Below, piece by piece: positions 36,760 through 44,924 of a DNA stretch of 64,000 nt. The notes under the pieces were generated by a model, which did not search any database, was not told the DNA's origin, and worked only from the letters and a program-made list of their open reading frames with translations. A program made the position numbers and the translations under genes. The stretch covers positions 62,001 to 126,000 of the forward strand of contig NZ_WHSB02000018.1 of assembly GCF_010994755.1 (NCBI RefSeq). The letters are read 5' to 3'. This stretch comes from Shinella lacus. Its GTDB lineage: Bacteria > Pseudomonadota > Alphaproteobacteria > Rhizobiales > Rhizobiaceae. Position 1 is the first letter of the stretch, and the number at the start of each line of letters is the position of its first letter.

Positions 36760-37698
36760 ATGGACATGCCATACCCAAACCCCATGCGGGGCATTTTCCT
36801 CAAGGTTACCTCCGTGGTGATCTTTCTCTGCATGTCCACGCTCATCAAGGCGGCCGGCAAGGATCTTCCGGCCGGGCAGATCACCTTCCTGCGCTCCGCC
36901 TTTGCCATGGTGCCGATCATCGTCTTTCTTGCGGCACAGGGCCAGTTGCGCGGCGCGTTTCGCACCAATGACATTTTCGGCCATTTCAAGCGCGGGATCA
37001 TCGGCATCCTGTCCATGGGCTTCGGCTTTTACGGCCTGGTGCACCTGCCGCTGCCGGAATCGATCGCGCTCGGTTATGCGCTGCCGCTCGTCACCGTGGT
37101 CATCGCCGCCGTCTTCCTCAAGGAGAAGGTCGGCATCTATCGCTGGTCAGCCGTTCTCGTCGGGCTGGTGGGTGTGGCCATCATCAGCTGGCCGCGCCTG
37201 ACGCTGTTTCGCGATGGCGGCTTCGGCTCGTCGGAGGCGATGGGCGCGCTGGCCATGCTGGCCTTCGCCGTGCTCGGCTCCATCGCCATGGTGCTGGTGC
37301 GCAAGCTGGTGCAGACCGAACGCACGCCGACCATCGTGCTCTATTTCTCGCTGTTCGCCTCGATCTTCTCGCTCGGCACGTTGCCGTTCGGCTGGACCGA
37401 GCTGAGCTGGCAGGCGCTCGGCCTGATGGCGCTTGCCGGCTTCTGCGGCGGCATCGCGCAGATCATGCTGACGCAGAGCTACCGTTATGCGGATGTCTCG
37501 ACGATTGCGCCGTTCGAATATACCTCGATCGTGCTCGGCCTGATCATCGGCTATTTCCTGTTCGGCGACGTGCCAACCGGCACCATGCTGACCGGCACCG
37601 CCATCGTCGTCGTTGCCGGCATCTTCGTCATCCTGCGCGAGCACCAGCTCGACCTGAAGCGCCGCGCGGCGCTGAAACACCAGACCCCTCAGGGCTGA
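36760..37698 (+). CDS. DMT-superfamily (EamA) membrane transporter
   Basis: This 312-residue permease has ten predicted membrane helices in two EamA repeats: the first begins at FLKVTSVVIFLCMSTLIKAAGKDL and the second near GALAMLAFAVLGSIAMVLVRK. The PESIALGYALPLVTVVIAAVFL segment is typical of the RhaT/EamA group. The start could also be the ATG at 36727; 36760 gives a shorter, more usual N-terminus. The substrate is unknown. It converges with the MFS gene, and the two coding ends overlap by 10 bp. Confidence 0.88.
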   Translation: MDMPYPNPMRGIFLKVTSVVIFLCMSTLIKAAGKDLPAGQITFLRSAFAMVPIIVFLAAQGQLRGAFRTNDIFGHFKRGIIGILSMGFGFYGLVHLPLPESIALGYALPLVTVVIAAVFLKEKVGIYRWSAVLVGLVGVAIISWPRLTLFRDGGFGSSEAMGALAMLAFAVLGSIAMVLVRKLVQTERTPTIVLYFSLFASIFSLGTLPFGWTELSWQALGLMALAGFCGGIAQIMLTQSYRYADVSTIAPFEYTSIVLGLIIGYFLFGDVPTGTMLTGTAIVVVAGIFVILREHQLDLKRRAALKHQTPQG

Positions 37699-38975
37699 CG
37701 CCAGTCCGGCGTGGTCGTGTCCTCCAGGCGCTCCTCCGTCACCGCATCCGGCTGGAGAGCGCCGGCGGCGGCGTCCGCACCCAATGGCTGCGCGGTCATC
37801 GCCTGGAAATCCGTCTTGGCGACCAGGCCGTCATTGGCCTCGCGCCGGCTGATGCGCCAGGCGGCATAGGCGCAGTAAAGCAGGAAATAGACTGCCAGCA
37901 CGACGAAGAGGGAGCCCGGCCCGAAGCGATCCATGATCGGCCCGACCATCAGCGGCCCGGAAATCGTGCCGACGCCATAGACGATCATCATGCCGGAAGA
38001 GACCTCGACATATTCGTCCGGCTGCGCGCGGTCGTTGGCATGCGCGACGTTGAGCGCATAGATCGGGAAGATCACCGAGCCGACGAAGGCTGCGACGATA
38101 TAGAGCAGCACCGGCGATCCGCCGGCAACGAAAGCCATGGCAAGGCAGGACAGCGTGCCGACAAGGCCGCAGGCGACCATGACGAGGCGGCGGTCCATGC
38201 GGTCCGAGGCGCGGCCGATCGGGATTTGCGCGATGGCGCTGCCGAGCAGCACGCAGGCGAGCAGCGTGGCGCCCTCGGCCGTCGAAAGGCCGATGCGCTG
38301 GGTGAACACACCGCCGAGGTTCAGCCAGGCGCCGGAGAGCGCACCGGCGAGGAACGCGCCGATCACGGCAACCGGTGAGCGCCGGTAGAGTTTTGCCACA
38401 TCGAACCGCGCCTGCGTCGGCGGTGCGGGCAGCGGCGAGGAGGTGAGCGCGGTCGGCAGCAGCGCGACGGAGAAGATGATGCCGCAGAGAATGAAGAGCG
38501 AGGTGTTGGACGGGTCGCCGAGCGGCACCAGATATTGCCCGCCGATCGTGCCGACCATGGTGGTGATCAGGTAGACGGAAAAGATCGAGCCGCGGTTCTC
38601 ATTGGTCACCCGCTCGTTCAGCCAGCTCTCGATGATGAGATAGCTGCCGGAAATGGCAAAACCCGACATGGCACGAAACAGCATCCAGGCGCGCCAGTCG
38701 ACGACGAGCGCGCAAAGCAGGATGCCGATGGCGAGCAGCGTGATCAGCGCCACGAAAACGCGCACATGGCCGACTAGCAGCACGAATTTCGGCGTGACGA
38801 TGCAGGAGAGCGTGAAACCGATCGTGTAGCCGGTGGCGATCATCGAGATCGTCTGCGTCGACCATCCCTCCGCGACCGCGCGCACCGGCACGACATAACT
38901 TTGCAGCCCGAAGGCCACCATCATCAGCAGGGTGGACAGCATCAGGCTGAGAATGGAGACGAGGCTCGCCAGCAT
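37689..38975 (-). CDS. MFS transporter
   Basis: This is a 428-residue major facilitator with 12 hydrophobic segments. The motif-A-like loop GRASDRMDRRLVMV follows helix 8, and FRAMSGFAISGSYLIIESWLN lies in the middle of the first half. That pattern is close to the YcaD group of MFS proteins. The start 38975 (MLASLVSIL) is preferred over 39014 because GCGGAG lies just upstream and the helix follows immediately. The substrate is unknown. Confidence 0.88.
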   Translation of the reverse strand: MLASLVSILSLMLSTLLMMVAFGLQSYVVPVRAVAEGWSTQTISMIATGYTIGFTLSCIVTPKFVLLVGHVRVFVALITLLAIGILLCALVVDWRAWMLFRAMSGFAISGSYLIIESWLNERVTNENRGSIFSVYLITTMVGTIGGQYLVPLGDPSNTSLFILCGIIFSVALLPTALTSSPLPAPPTQARFDVAKLYRRSPVAVIGAFLAGALSGAWLNLGGVFTQRIGLSTAEGATLLACVLLGSAIAQIPIGRASDRMDRRLVMVACGLVGTLSCLAMAFVAGGSPVLLYIVAAFVGSVIFPIYALNVAHANDRAQPDEYVEVSSGMMIVYGVGTISGPLMVGPIMDRFGPGSLFVVLAVYFLLYCAYAAWRISRREANDGLVAKTDFQAMTAQPLGADAAAGALQPDAVTEERLEDTTTPDWRQP

Positions 38976-39128
38976 GGGGGGCTCCGCAGGAGTGGCGCCG
39001 CGCGGCGCGTTCAATGTGCGAGTGTCGCTCTATTGCGGACGCGTTGCGCTGTCCACTGCGACAGCGGCTGACGTAAAAAACAGGAAGATCGTCGGGAGGT
39101 TCAGGAGGGGAGAGAATTCCCGGCACGG

Positions 39129-39330
39129 TTGTGCTAAAGGGAACTGTAGAGGCAAAAGCCTCGGCGCAATGAAAGGAGGTGAGACGATTGAAAATCCGGC
39201 TTACGCTGACGATCAGGTTCAGGACTTGGCGGTTCACCCTGACCATCAGCTAAGAAAACGGAGATCGGGCTTCAGCCCGGTCTCCACCGGAGGAAAGTCG
39301 TCTCACCTCCTCACGAGGGAAACATTACCA
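39129..39330 (+). other. Structured locus with a mini-ORF and sequestered Shine-Dalgarno (candidate riboregulator or cis-regulated toxin-like gene)
   Basis: Four elements follow each other within 200 bp. There is a short hairpin gaggc-aaaa-gcctc (39149-39162). An ideal ribosome binding site aaaggaggtga (39172-39182) precedes a TTG-initiated 21-codon frame (39188-39253). A stable hairpin ggagatcgggc-ttca-gcccggtctcc (39260-39285, one G-T pair) follows. Last comes tcgtctcacctcc (39298-39310), the exact 13-base complement of 39175-39187. That stem would mask the binding site and the bases up to the start codon. The locus lies between the divergent MFS gene and a minus-strand small-protein gene. 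No Rfam family could be assigned from reading. Confidence 0.5.
39188..39253 (+). CDS. Mini-ORF, 21 residues, Thr/Arg/Leu-rich
   Basis: The TTG start is 8 bases after GGAGG, within a site fully complementary to the 16S rRNA 3' end; the stop is TAA. The peptide has internal repetition (RLTLTIR and RFTLTIS), 5 basic residues and no acidic ones, and would be amphipathic and cationic. It is too short for homology. It could be a leader peptide, a small toxin or a regulator, or the frame may not be translated. Confidence 0.4.
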   Translation: MKIRLTLTIRFRTWRFTLTIS

Positions 39331-39364
39331 TAGCGCCGGTGGCTTTCAAAGCCATGGCCGGCCG

Positions 39365-39508
39365 TCAGTTGGGCAGGAAGGCCTTGAGCGGATCGCGGCG
39401 CTGCGCCGCATCGCGCGGCAGCGAGGCCAGCACGGAATATTCCCGGGCGGCGTTCACGGCGGCGCGGATGTCGGCGATGTCGGACATCAACTTGCGAAAG
39501 GCGGCCAT
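39365..39508 (-). CDS. Small conserved-looking protein, 47 residues
   Basis: The start ATG at 39508 has a strong site AGGAGCAAACC. The product is a cationic, mostly helical protein (MAAFRKLMSDIADIRAAVNAAREYS) with a C-terminal part SLPRDAAQRRDPLKAFLPN. It resembles in style, but not in motif, the short DUF1127-type proteins common in rhizobia. It lies 58 bp after the next small gene, with which it probably forms an operon. The function is unknown. Confidence 0.6.
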   Translation of the reverse strand: MAAFRKLMSDIADIRAAVNAAREYSVLASLPRDAAQRRDPLKAFLPN

Positions 39509-39566
39509 GGTTTGCTCCTGGGTTCGGGTTGCATCGGGCGGCGCCGTCTGGCGCAGCACCCGCGTA

Positions 39567-39746
39567 TCAGCGCTGGATGAACTCGGAGAAGAGCTGAACG
39601 GGGCGGTTGATACGGGCGAAGCCGGTGGCCGTGAGCTGCTCGTTGGCCGGGGCAGCGATGCCGCCGAAACCATGGCCGGCACGAAGACCGGAGTGGCGGA
39701 GCGTCTCGAAGCTCGAATGGATGGGCCGAAAGCGGGCGGCGGTCAT
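39567..39746 (-). CDS. Small protein, 59 residues, first gene of a two-gene unit
   Basis: The ATG at 39746 is preceded by AAGGAACAGACC. The protein is hydrophilic at the start (MTAARFRPIHSSFETLRHSG), has a Gly-rich middle (GHGFGGIAAPANEQLT), and ends ARINRPVQLFSEFIQR. No cysteine, membrane segment or known motif is seen. The direct downstream neighbour is the 47-residue gene at 39508. It is supported by the ribosome binding site and clean spacing only. Confidence 0.5.
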   Translation of the reverse strand: MTAARFRPIHSSFETLRHSGLRAGHGFGGIAAPANEQLTATGFARINRPVQLFSEFIQR

Positions 39747-39956
39747 AGGTCTGTTCCTTAAATCCTGTCCTCCCGTGCTCTTATATTGCGCCGCAACATG
39801 AATTTTGCAATGCGACATTCTGCCCGGCAGATATGTGCAATTCGCATGGCTGCTGAAACAATTTGTTCATGCTTGAGGCAGAATCGCGACCCATTGTGGG
39901 ACGGCGCACAGGTGCTGATTGCCAAGCCATTGAAAAGACTGAGGGAGGCTGTCTAT

Positions 39957-40814
39957 CTAGCCGCTGAGCCCTGCACGAAAAGCGAGCAGATCCTGCCAGG
40001 CAAGGCGCTTGCTGATCGGCGCTGTCGCCAGATCCTGCGGGTGCAAAGTCGCAAAAGCCGGGATATTTCGGCCAGAAATCGTGATCTCCCGCCATTCGCC
40101 GCGCAATTGGTGGATCGTATCGTTGGAGCGGAACAGGAATCGCGCGGCAAAATTGCCGAGCACGAGCAGGTGATTCGGCTCGGCGAGCGCGATCTGCCGC
40201 TCGATGAAGGGACGGCATATATCCGCCTCGCGCTGCGACGGCGGCCGGTTGCCGGGCGGGCGCCAGGGCACGACATTGGTGATGAGCAGGTCGGCGCGGG
40301 CGAGCCCGATGCCGGCGAGCATGCGGTCGAGCATCGCGCCCTGCCGGCCGGAGAACGGCTGGCCGTCGCGGTCGTCCTCGGCATTCGGCATGGCGCCTAT
40401 GACCATGACGGCGGGTTTGGCCTTGCCCTCGGCGAAGACGAGGCAGCGGGCGCTGGTCTTGAGGTTGCAGCCGTTGAAGGCCTCCATCGCTGTGCGCAGC
40501 TCATCGAGCGAGCGTGCGCTGCTGGCGGCAAGCTCGGCCTCCGCCACCGCCTGGCTGTCCGGGATGGCGACATTCGTCAGGGGGGCGGCGGCCGCAGGGC
40601 GCGGCTGTTCCTGCCGCGCGGGCGCCCGGGCCGGTGCTTGCGGCACGGGCGCTGCCTCGCGCTGCGGGACTACGCCGCGCGTAGCGCGCATCGCCTCGAA
40701 TTCGGCGATGCGATCGACCGCCTCTTCTTCCAACAGCCATTCCACGCCGGAATCCGCATAGAAATGCAGGAGCGATCGAAGCTGGTCGGGGTTGAGGTCT
40801 CGCGCGGTGTTCAT
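39957..40814 (-). CDS. Divergent family-4-like uracil-DNA glycosylase
   Basis: This is a 285-residue protein. The first 110 residues are a Pro/Ala-rich linker; the rest has the UDG fold (PFSGRQGAMLDRMLAGIGL, ITNVVPWRPPGNRPPSQREADIC, VLGNFAARFLF). Two family features are altered. Motif A reads GAMPNAEDD where GEAPGADED is usual. Of four expected iron-sulfur cysteines only those aligning to positions 116 and 200 are seen (the first appears as Phe113), plus Cys124. The final His motif is HPQDL instead of HPSYL. It may be a glycosylase with changed specificity or without a cluster. Start 40814 has AAGGTG upstream. Confidence 0.8.
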   Translation of the reverse strand: MNTARDLNPDQLRSLLHFYADSGVEWLLEEEAVDRIAEFEAMRATRGVVPQREAAPVPQAPARAPARQEQPRPAAAAPLTNVAIPDSQAVAEAELAASSARSLDELRTAMEAFNGCNLKTSARCLVFAEGKAKPAVMVIGAMPNAEDDRDGQPFSGRQGAMLDRMLAGIGLARADLLITNVVPWRPPGNRPPSQREADICRPFIERQIALAEPNHLLVLGNFAARFLFRSNDTIHQLRGEWREITISGRNIPAFATLHPQDLATAPISKRLAWQDLLAFRAGLSG

Positions 40815-40859
40815 GCCCTGCACCTTAGCGAAGCGAACCCGGCGAGGAAAGCGTCGCGC

Positions 40860-42152
40860 TCACGCCGCCCATTCGGCGACGTCGTCGCTTTCGCCGATCA
40901 GCGCCAGGCCGTGGGCGATGGAGAGCAGTTCGCCGCCGCTCTCGATCTTGGTTTCATCAAAACGGCGGGTGAAGATGCGCCGCACGGCCGGCACGAAGGA
41001 GGTGCCGCCGGTCAAAAACACCTTGTCGATGGCATCAGGCGCGGTGTTGGTCTTCTCCAGCACCTCGTCGAGCGCACCTTCGATGCGGGCGAGGTCGGGT
41101 GCAATCCACTCTTCAAAATCGGCGCGCCTGACCGTCTTGTGGCCGGCGCTGCCGAGCGACGAGAAATGGAATTCCGCCTCGTCGGCGCCGGAAAGCGCCA
41201 TCTTGGTCGCGGAAATTGCCTGATAGAGCGGATAGCCCTCGTCATGCTCGACAAGGTCGATGAAGAGCTCCAGCTTTTCCGGCTCGATCGCCGAGCGGAC
41301 CAGCGACTTGAGATCGGTGAATTCCCGCGTCGTCTTGAAGATCGAAAGCTGGTTCCAGCGGGCGAAGTTGGCGTAGTAGCCGGAGGGCACTTCCAGGAGC
41401 TTGTCGAAGCTCTTGAAATAGGTGCCCTTGCCGATTTCCGGCGCCACGAGATGGCTGATCATCCTCGAATCGAAATGGTCGCCCGCAATGCCGACACCCG
41501 AATGGCCGATCGGCGTTGCCGACAACTGGCCTGCCTTGCGCTCGAAGCGGATCAGCGAATAGTCCGTCGTGCCGCCGCCGAAATCCGCGACCAGCACGGT
41601 GGCATCGCTCTTCAGCGTCTGCGCGAAATAATAGGCGGCCGCGACGGGCTCGTAGACATAGTGGATTTCCGGGAAGCCGAGCCGGGTCAGCGCCGCATTG
41701 TAGCGTTCGAGCGCCAGCGCCGGGTCCGGGCTTGCGCCGGCAAACTGGACCGGCCGCCCGGCAATCACCCGCGACACGTCCCCCGGCCATTCGTCGCCCG
41801 CATAGGTTTTCAGCCGGCGCAGGAAGATTTCCATCAAGTCGTCGAAGGCGTGCCGGCGTGCGAAGATCAGCGTGCCCTGGAACAGCGCGCTCGCCGCAAA
41901 AGTCTTGATCGATTGCAGGAAGCGGCAGTCGCCGGGATTGTCGATGAACTGGCGGATCGCCGCCTGTCCCGCCTCGACCTTCAACGCCTGCGCGCCGACC
42001 ACCGGGTCCTTCATGAAGGAGAGCGCCGTGCGCATCGTGTCGGTAACGCCGACGCTGCTGGTGAAGGTCATGGACTGCGTGTCGCTGCCGCCCGTCGAAA
42101 GCGCCATGACCGTGTTCGTGGTGCCGAAATCAAGCCCGAGTGCCCGTGCCAT
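40860..42152 (-). CDS. Hsp70-family protein (YegD-like)
   Basis: This 430-residue actin-fold ATPase has the N-terminal phosphate loop LGLDFGTTNTVMAL, VADFGGGTTDYSLIRF, the adenosine segment VFLTGGTSFVPAVRR, and FYAQTLKSD-type connecting helices. The substrate-binding domain of DnaK is absent, as in the YegD group, so its client specificity is unknown. It lies 45 bp before the glycosylase gene, in the same direction. Confidence 0.9.
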   Translation of the reverse strand: MARALGLDFGTTNTVMALSTGGSDTQSMTFTSSVGVTDTMRTALSFMKDPVVGAQALKVEAGQAAIRQFIDNPGDCRFLQSIKTFAASALFQGTLIFARRHAFDDLMEIFLRRLKTYAGDEWPGDVSRVIAGRPVQFAGASPDPALALERYNAALTRLGFPEIHYVYEPVAAAYYFAQTLKSDATVLVADFGGGTTDYSLIRFERKAGQLSATPIGHSGVGIAGDHFDSRMISHLVAPEIGKGTYFKSFDKLLEVPSGYYANFARWNQLSIFKTTREFTDLKSLVRSAIEPEKLELFIDLVEHDEGYPLYQAISATKMALSGADEAEFHFSSLGSAGHKTVRRADFEEWIAPDLARIEGALDEVLEKTNTAPDAIDKVFLTGGTSFVPAVRRIFTRRFDETKIESGGELLSIAHGLALIGESDDVAEWAA

Positions 42153-42285
42153 CGCCGTGCCCCTATGATCGTCGAATTGTCTTGAAGCGAGGCGTGAAGC
42201 CCGCGCGCGAAAAGGGCGCGTCAGCGCGCGCCCGGAATTGGGAGAGGGCGCCAGATGGCACAGGCCGGCGCCGATGGCAAGCGCT

Positions 42286-42432
42286 TAGGACCAATCGCCA
42301 CTCAATCCATGCCGGCCTGCAAATGGCGATCTTCCGCGCTTCCGGTGCTCACGTACCGAAAGTACGCTGTGCTCCGGACCACGGAAACTCACCATTTTCG
42401 GCACGGCCTGAACTGAATGGCGATTGGCCCTA
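42286..42432. repeat. ~147-bp dyad repeat element after the SDR gene
   Basis: The left arm taggaccaatcgccactcaa and the right arm (ending ggcgattggccctа in the opposite sense) are imperfect inverted copies at the two ends. The centre has smaller dyads around cgtaccgaaagtacg. The right end provides the TAG stop of the SDR gene. Palindromic mosaics of this size are known in rhizobia (RIME-type). I cannot name the family without comparison. Confidence 0.7.
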
Positions 42433-43218
42433 GACTGAGCGCGCCGCTCCGCCGTCGCAGCGCACGAGGCTGCCGGTGACATAGCTTGCCGGCGCGCTGC
42501 ACAGGAAGGCGGCGGTGGCCGCGAATTCCTCCACCGTGCCGTAGCGCCGGGCGGGAATGGCCTTTTCCGAGGCCGCGCGCACGTCGTCCACGCTCTTGCC
42601 GCTGCGTTCGGCGGCCGCGGCGTCCAGGCTCTTCAAGCGGTCGGTCATGATGCTGCCGGGCAGCAGCATGTTGCTGGTGATGCCGTGTTGCGCAACTTCC
42701 GTCGCCAGTGTTTTCGACCAGCCGGCAAGCGCCGGGCGCAGCGTGTTGGAAAGCGCGAGGCCGGAGATCGGCTCGATGACGCCGGAGGAGGCGACCGTCA
42801 GGATGCGGCCCCAGCCTTGCTGCTTCATGCCGGGCAGCAGCCGGTTGGTGAGGGTGATGATCCTCAGCACCATGGAATTGAAGTAGGTGGCGAGTTTTTC
42901 CTCGCTCATGTCCTCGGTCGAGCCCGGCGTCGGCCCGCCGGAATTGTTGACGAGGATATCCACGCCGCCCAACTTGTCGGCAACGCCTTTCACGATGGTC
43001 TCGACAAAGCCCTCGTCGCCGAGATCCGCCTGCACCCAGTCCGCGCGGCCCAAACCGTCCGCATTGATCGCGTCACAATTCGCCTGAAGCGTCTCGGCGC
43101 TGCGGCCGCAGAGCAGCACATGCGCGCCCTCGCGGGCGAGCGCCACGGCGATGCCCTTGCCGAGGCCGCGGGAGGAGGCGAGGATGAGGGCGCGTTTGCC
43201 GGCGATGCCGAGGTCCAT
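42430..43218 (-). CDS. Atypical short-chain dehydrogenase/reductase
   Basis: This is a 262-residue Rossmann protein. The nucleotide site GKRALILASSRGLGKGIA is present, NNSGG stands for the usual NNAG, and the serine position is in VASSG (144-145). The catalytic Tyr-x3-Lys is missing: the aligned positions are Ser157 and Arg161 (ALSNTLRPA). It may bind NAD(P) and a ligand without the normal proton relay, or use another mechanism. It is 24 bp after the FAD oxidoreductase gene and probably in one operon with it. Its stop codon is part of a repeat element. Confidence 0.88.
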   Translation of the reverse strand: MDLGIAGKRALILASSRGLGKGIAVALAREGAHVLLCGRSAETLQANCDAINADGLGRADWVQADLGDEGFVETIVKGVADKLGGVDILVNNSGGPTPGSTEDMSEEKLATYFNSMVLRIITLTNRLLPGMKQQGWGRILTVASSGVIEPISGLALSNTLRPALAGWSKTLATEVAQHGITSNMLLPGSIMTDRLKSLDAAAAERSGKSVDDVRAASEKAIPARRYGTVEEFAATAAFLCSAPASYVTGSLVRCDGGAARSV

Positions 43219-43242
43219 GGCGATGTCTCCTAGTGCTGGGGC

Positions 43243-44646
43243 TCAGTCGGCGCGGTAGGGCACCTTGCCCGGATTGAACAGGTTTTTCGGGTCGAGCGCC
43301 GCCTTGATCGCCTGCGCCACCGCACGGCGGGCGGGGTTGCCATAGATCAGATAGGCACGGCGCTTCTCGGTTCCCACCCCGTGCTCGGCGGAAAAACTGC
43401 CGCCGAATTCCGCAACGCCCGTATAGACCGCATCCTCGATCGGCGCCTTCAGCGCCCGAGCCGTGACGCCCTCGCCGATGACGGAAAGGTGCAGGTTGCC
43501 GTCCGCGATATGGCCGTAGACATAGGCGTCGAAGCCGGGGTCGATGGCGTTCAGCCGCGCCCGCAGGCCGGCGACATAGTCGTCGAGCGAACCGGGTGGC
43601 ACCGAGACGTCGTAGGAGGGGGCGGCGGGAAAATGCCGGTACATGAAGTCGCCGTCCTCGCGCAGCGCCCAGAAGCGGCGCGCCTGGTCGAGCGAGGCGG
43701 CGACGATGCCGCTCGTCAGCCCGTGTTCCTCCCAGAGCGCCGCGAGACCTTCTTCCAGCGCCTCGCGCGCCTGCTCTTCGCTTTCGGCGGAAACCTCCAT
43801 CAGCAGGATCGCCGGCGTGTCGTCCTCCAGCCAGCCGAGGTCGAAACCTTTGTCGCCCGCGCTGTCGCGCAGGTAGCGCTGCCACATCAGTTCCGCGCCT
43901 TCGAGCTGCAAGGCCGGCTGGGCGCGGAAATGCGCGATGAGCGCGAGCGCGGAATTCGCATCGCGCAGGCCGACGAGCGCCGTGGCACGCATCGGGTTGA
44001 AACTTTCGAGTTTCAGCACCGCACGGGTGACAAAACCGTAGGCGCCTTCCGAGCCGATGAGGAGCTGCTTGATGTCCGGCCCGGCGCTCACCTTCAGCAC
44101 GCGCGTCAGGTCGCTGAACAGCGTGCCGTCCGGCATGACGGCCTCGATGCCGAGCACCTGGTGGCGCATCACCCCGTTGCGGAAGGCCAGGATGCCGCCG
44201 GCATTGGTGGCGATCATGCCGCCGATCGTCGCACTGCCGCGCGCCGCAAGGTCGATGCCGGGAATGAGGCCGACCTCGGCCGTCGCCTCCTGAAGCGCCT
44301 GCAAGGTGACGCCGGCGCCGACGGTGACGGTGCGGGCGAGGGGATCGATCGCCTCGATGCGGTTGAGCCGCGCGGTGGAGAGAATCAGTTCGCCCGGCCG
44401 GCTGATGCCGCCGCCGACAAGCCCGGTGCGGCCACCCTGCGGCACGATCGGCACGTCGTTTTCGAGGCACCAGCGCACCACCGCGGCGGCGGCCTCCGGC
44501 GTTGCCGGCTCGGCCAGGGCGCCAGCGCCAAAATTGTCGCGATGCTCGCCGGGATGCCGGTTCGCCAGCCGCTCGCTTCCGACAAGGTGAAGAGCCTCGC
44601 CGAAATCGTTCAAGTCGCGTTGCAGCGATCGGATAATCTCGGTCAT
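43243..44646 (-). CDS. FAD-binding oxidoreductase (D-2-hydroxyglutarate/D-lactate dehydrogenase-like)
   Basis: This is a 467-residue flavoenzyme of the PCMH/VAO type. The FAD site is in VPIVPQGGRTGLVGGGISRPGELILS and ATIGGMIATNAGGILAFRNG, and the C-terminal domain has VYGHIADGNLHLS and GGSFSAEHGVGTEKRRAYL, the typical His-containing active-site loops of the D-2-hydroxyacid dehydrogenase group. Electrons would go to ETF or quinone; ETF-QO is the next gene, divergent. The exact substrate cannot be fixed. Confidence 0.9.
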   Translation of the reverse strand: MTEIIRSLQRDLNDFGEALHLVGSERLANRHPGEHRDNFGAGALAEPATPEAAAAVVRWCLENDVPIVPQGGRTGLVGGGISRPGELILSTARLNRIEAIDPLARTVTVGAGVTLQALQEATAEVGLIPGIDLAARGSATIGGMIATNAGGILAFRNGVMRHQVLGIEAVMPDGTLFSDLTRVLKVSAGPDIKQLLIGSEGAYGFVTRAVLKLESFNPMRATALVGLRDANSALALIAHFRAQPALQLEGAELMWQRYLRDSAGDKGFDLGWLEDDTPAILLMEVSAESEEQAREALEEGLAALWEEHGLTSGIVAASLDQARRFWALREDGDFMYRHFPAAPSYDVSVPPGSLDDYVAGLRARLNAIDPGFDAYVYGHIADGNLHLSVIGEGVTARALKAPIEDAVYTGVAEFGGSFSAEHGVGTEKRRAYLIYGNPARRAVAQAIKAALDPKNLFNPGKVPYRAD

Positions 44647-44742
44647 GGCACGGGTCCCTCTGGCCTGGTGGCTGGCCGCAAATGCCTAGTCGGATGGTGA
44701 TCCGGAATCAAGCGAGCACGGGCGCGCGGGAGCGACAATCGA

Positions 44743-44764
44743 TTGACGTTTACGTTAAAGTCAA
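44743..44764 (+). promoter_or_regulatory. Inverted repeat upstream of ETF-QO, LiuR-like
   Basis: The dyad ttgacgtttac|gttaaagtcaa pairs 9 of 11 positions. It resembles the TTGACGTTTACGT-type operators of MerR-family regulators such as LiuR that control branched-chain amino acid and fatty-acid catabolism in Proteobacteria. It lies 160 bp before the ETF-QO start, in the 278-bp gap (44647-44924) that otherwise has no gene. Confidence 0.45.
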
Positions 44765-44924
44765 TAAACTTCCGGCCCTGTCATGAAGTCATGCGCAAAT
44801 GCAGGGAAAGTCTGTCGCAGAACGGCTCGACAAGGCTTGCGTCATTTGCCATGACAGGTGCCGACATGAGGCCGACCCGAGGGAATACCGTGGCTTTTGA
44901 TGGGTTGCGGGGTGGAGAAGACGG

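Noticed and set aside
39786..42185. 799-residue plus-strand frame over the glycosylase and Hsp70-like genes
   Set aside because: Spans two well-supported genes on the other strand and has no recognisable domain.
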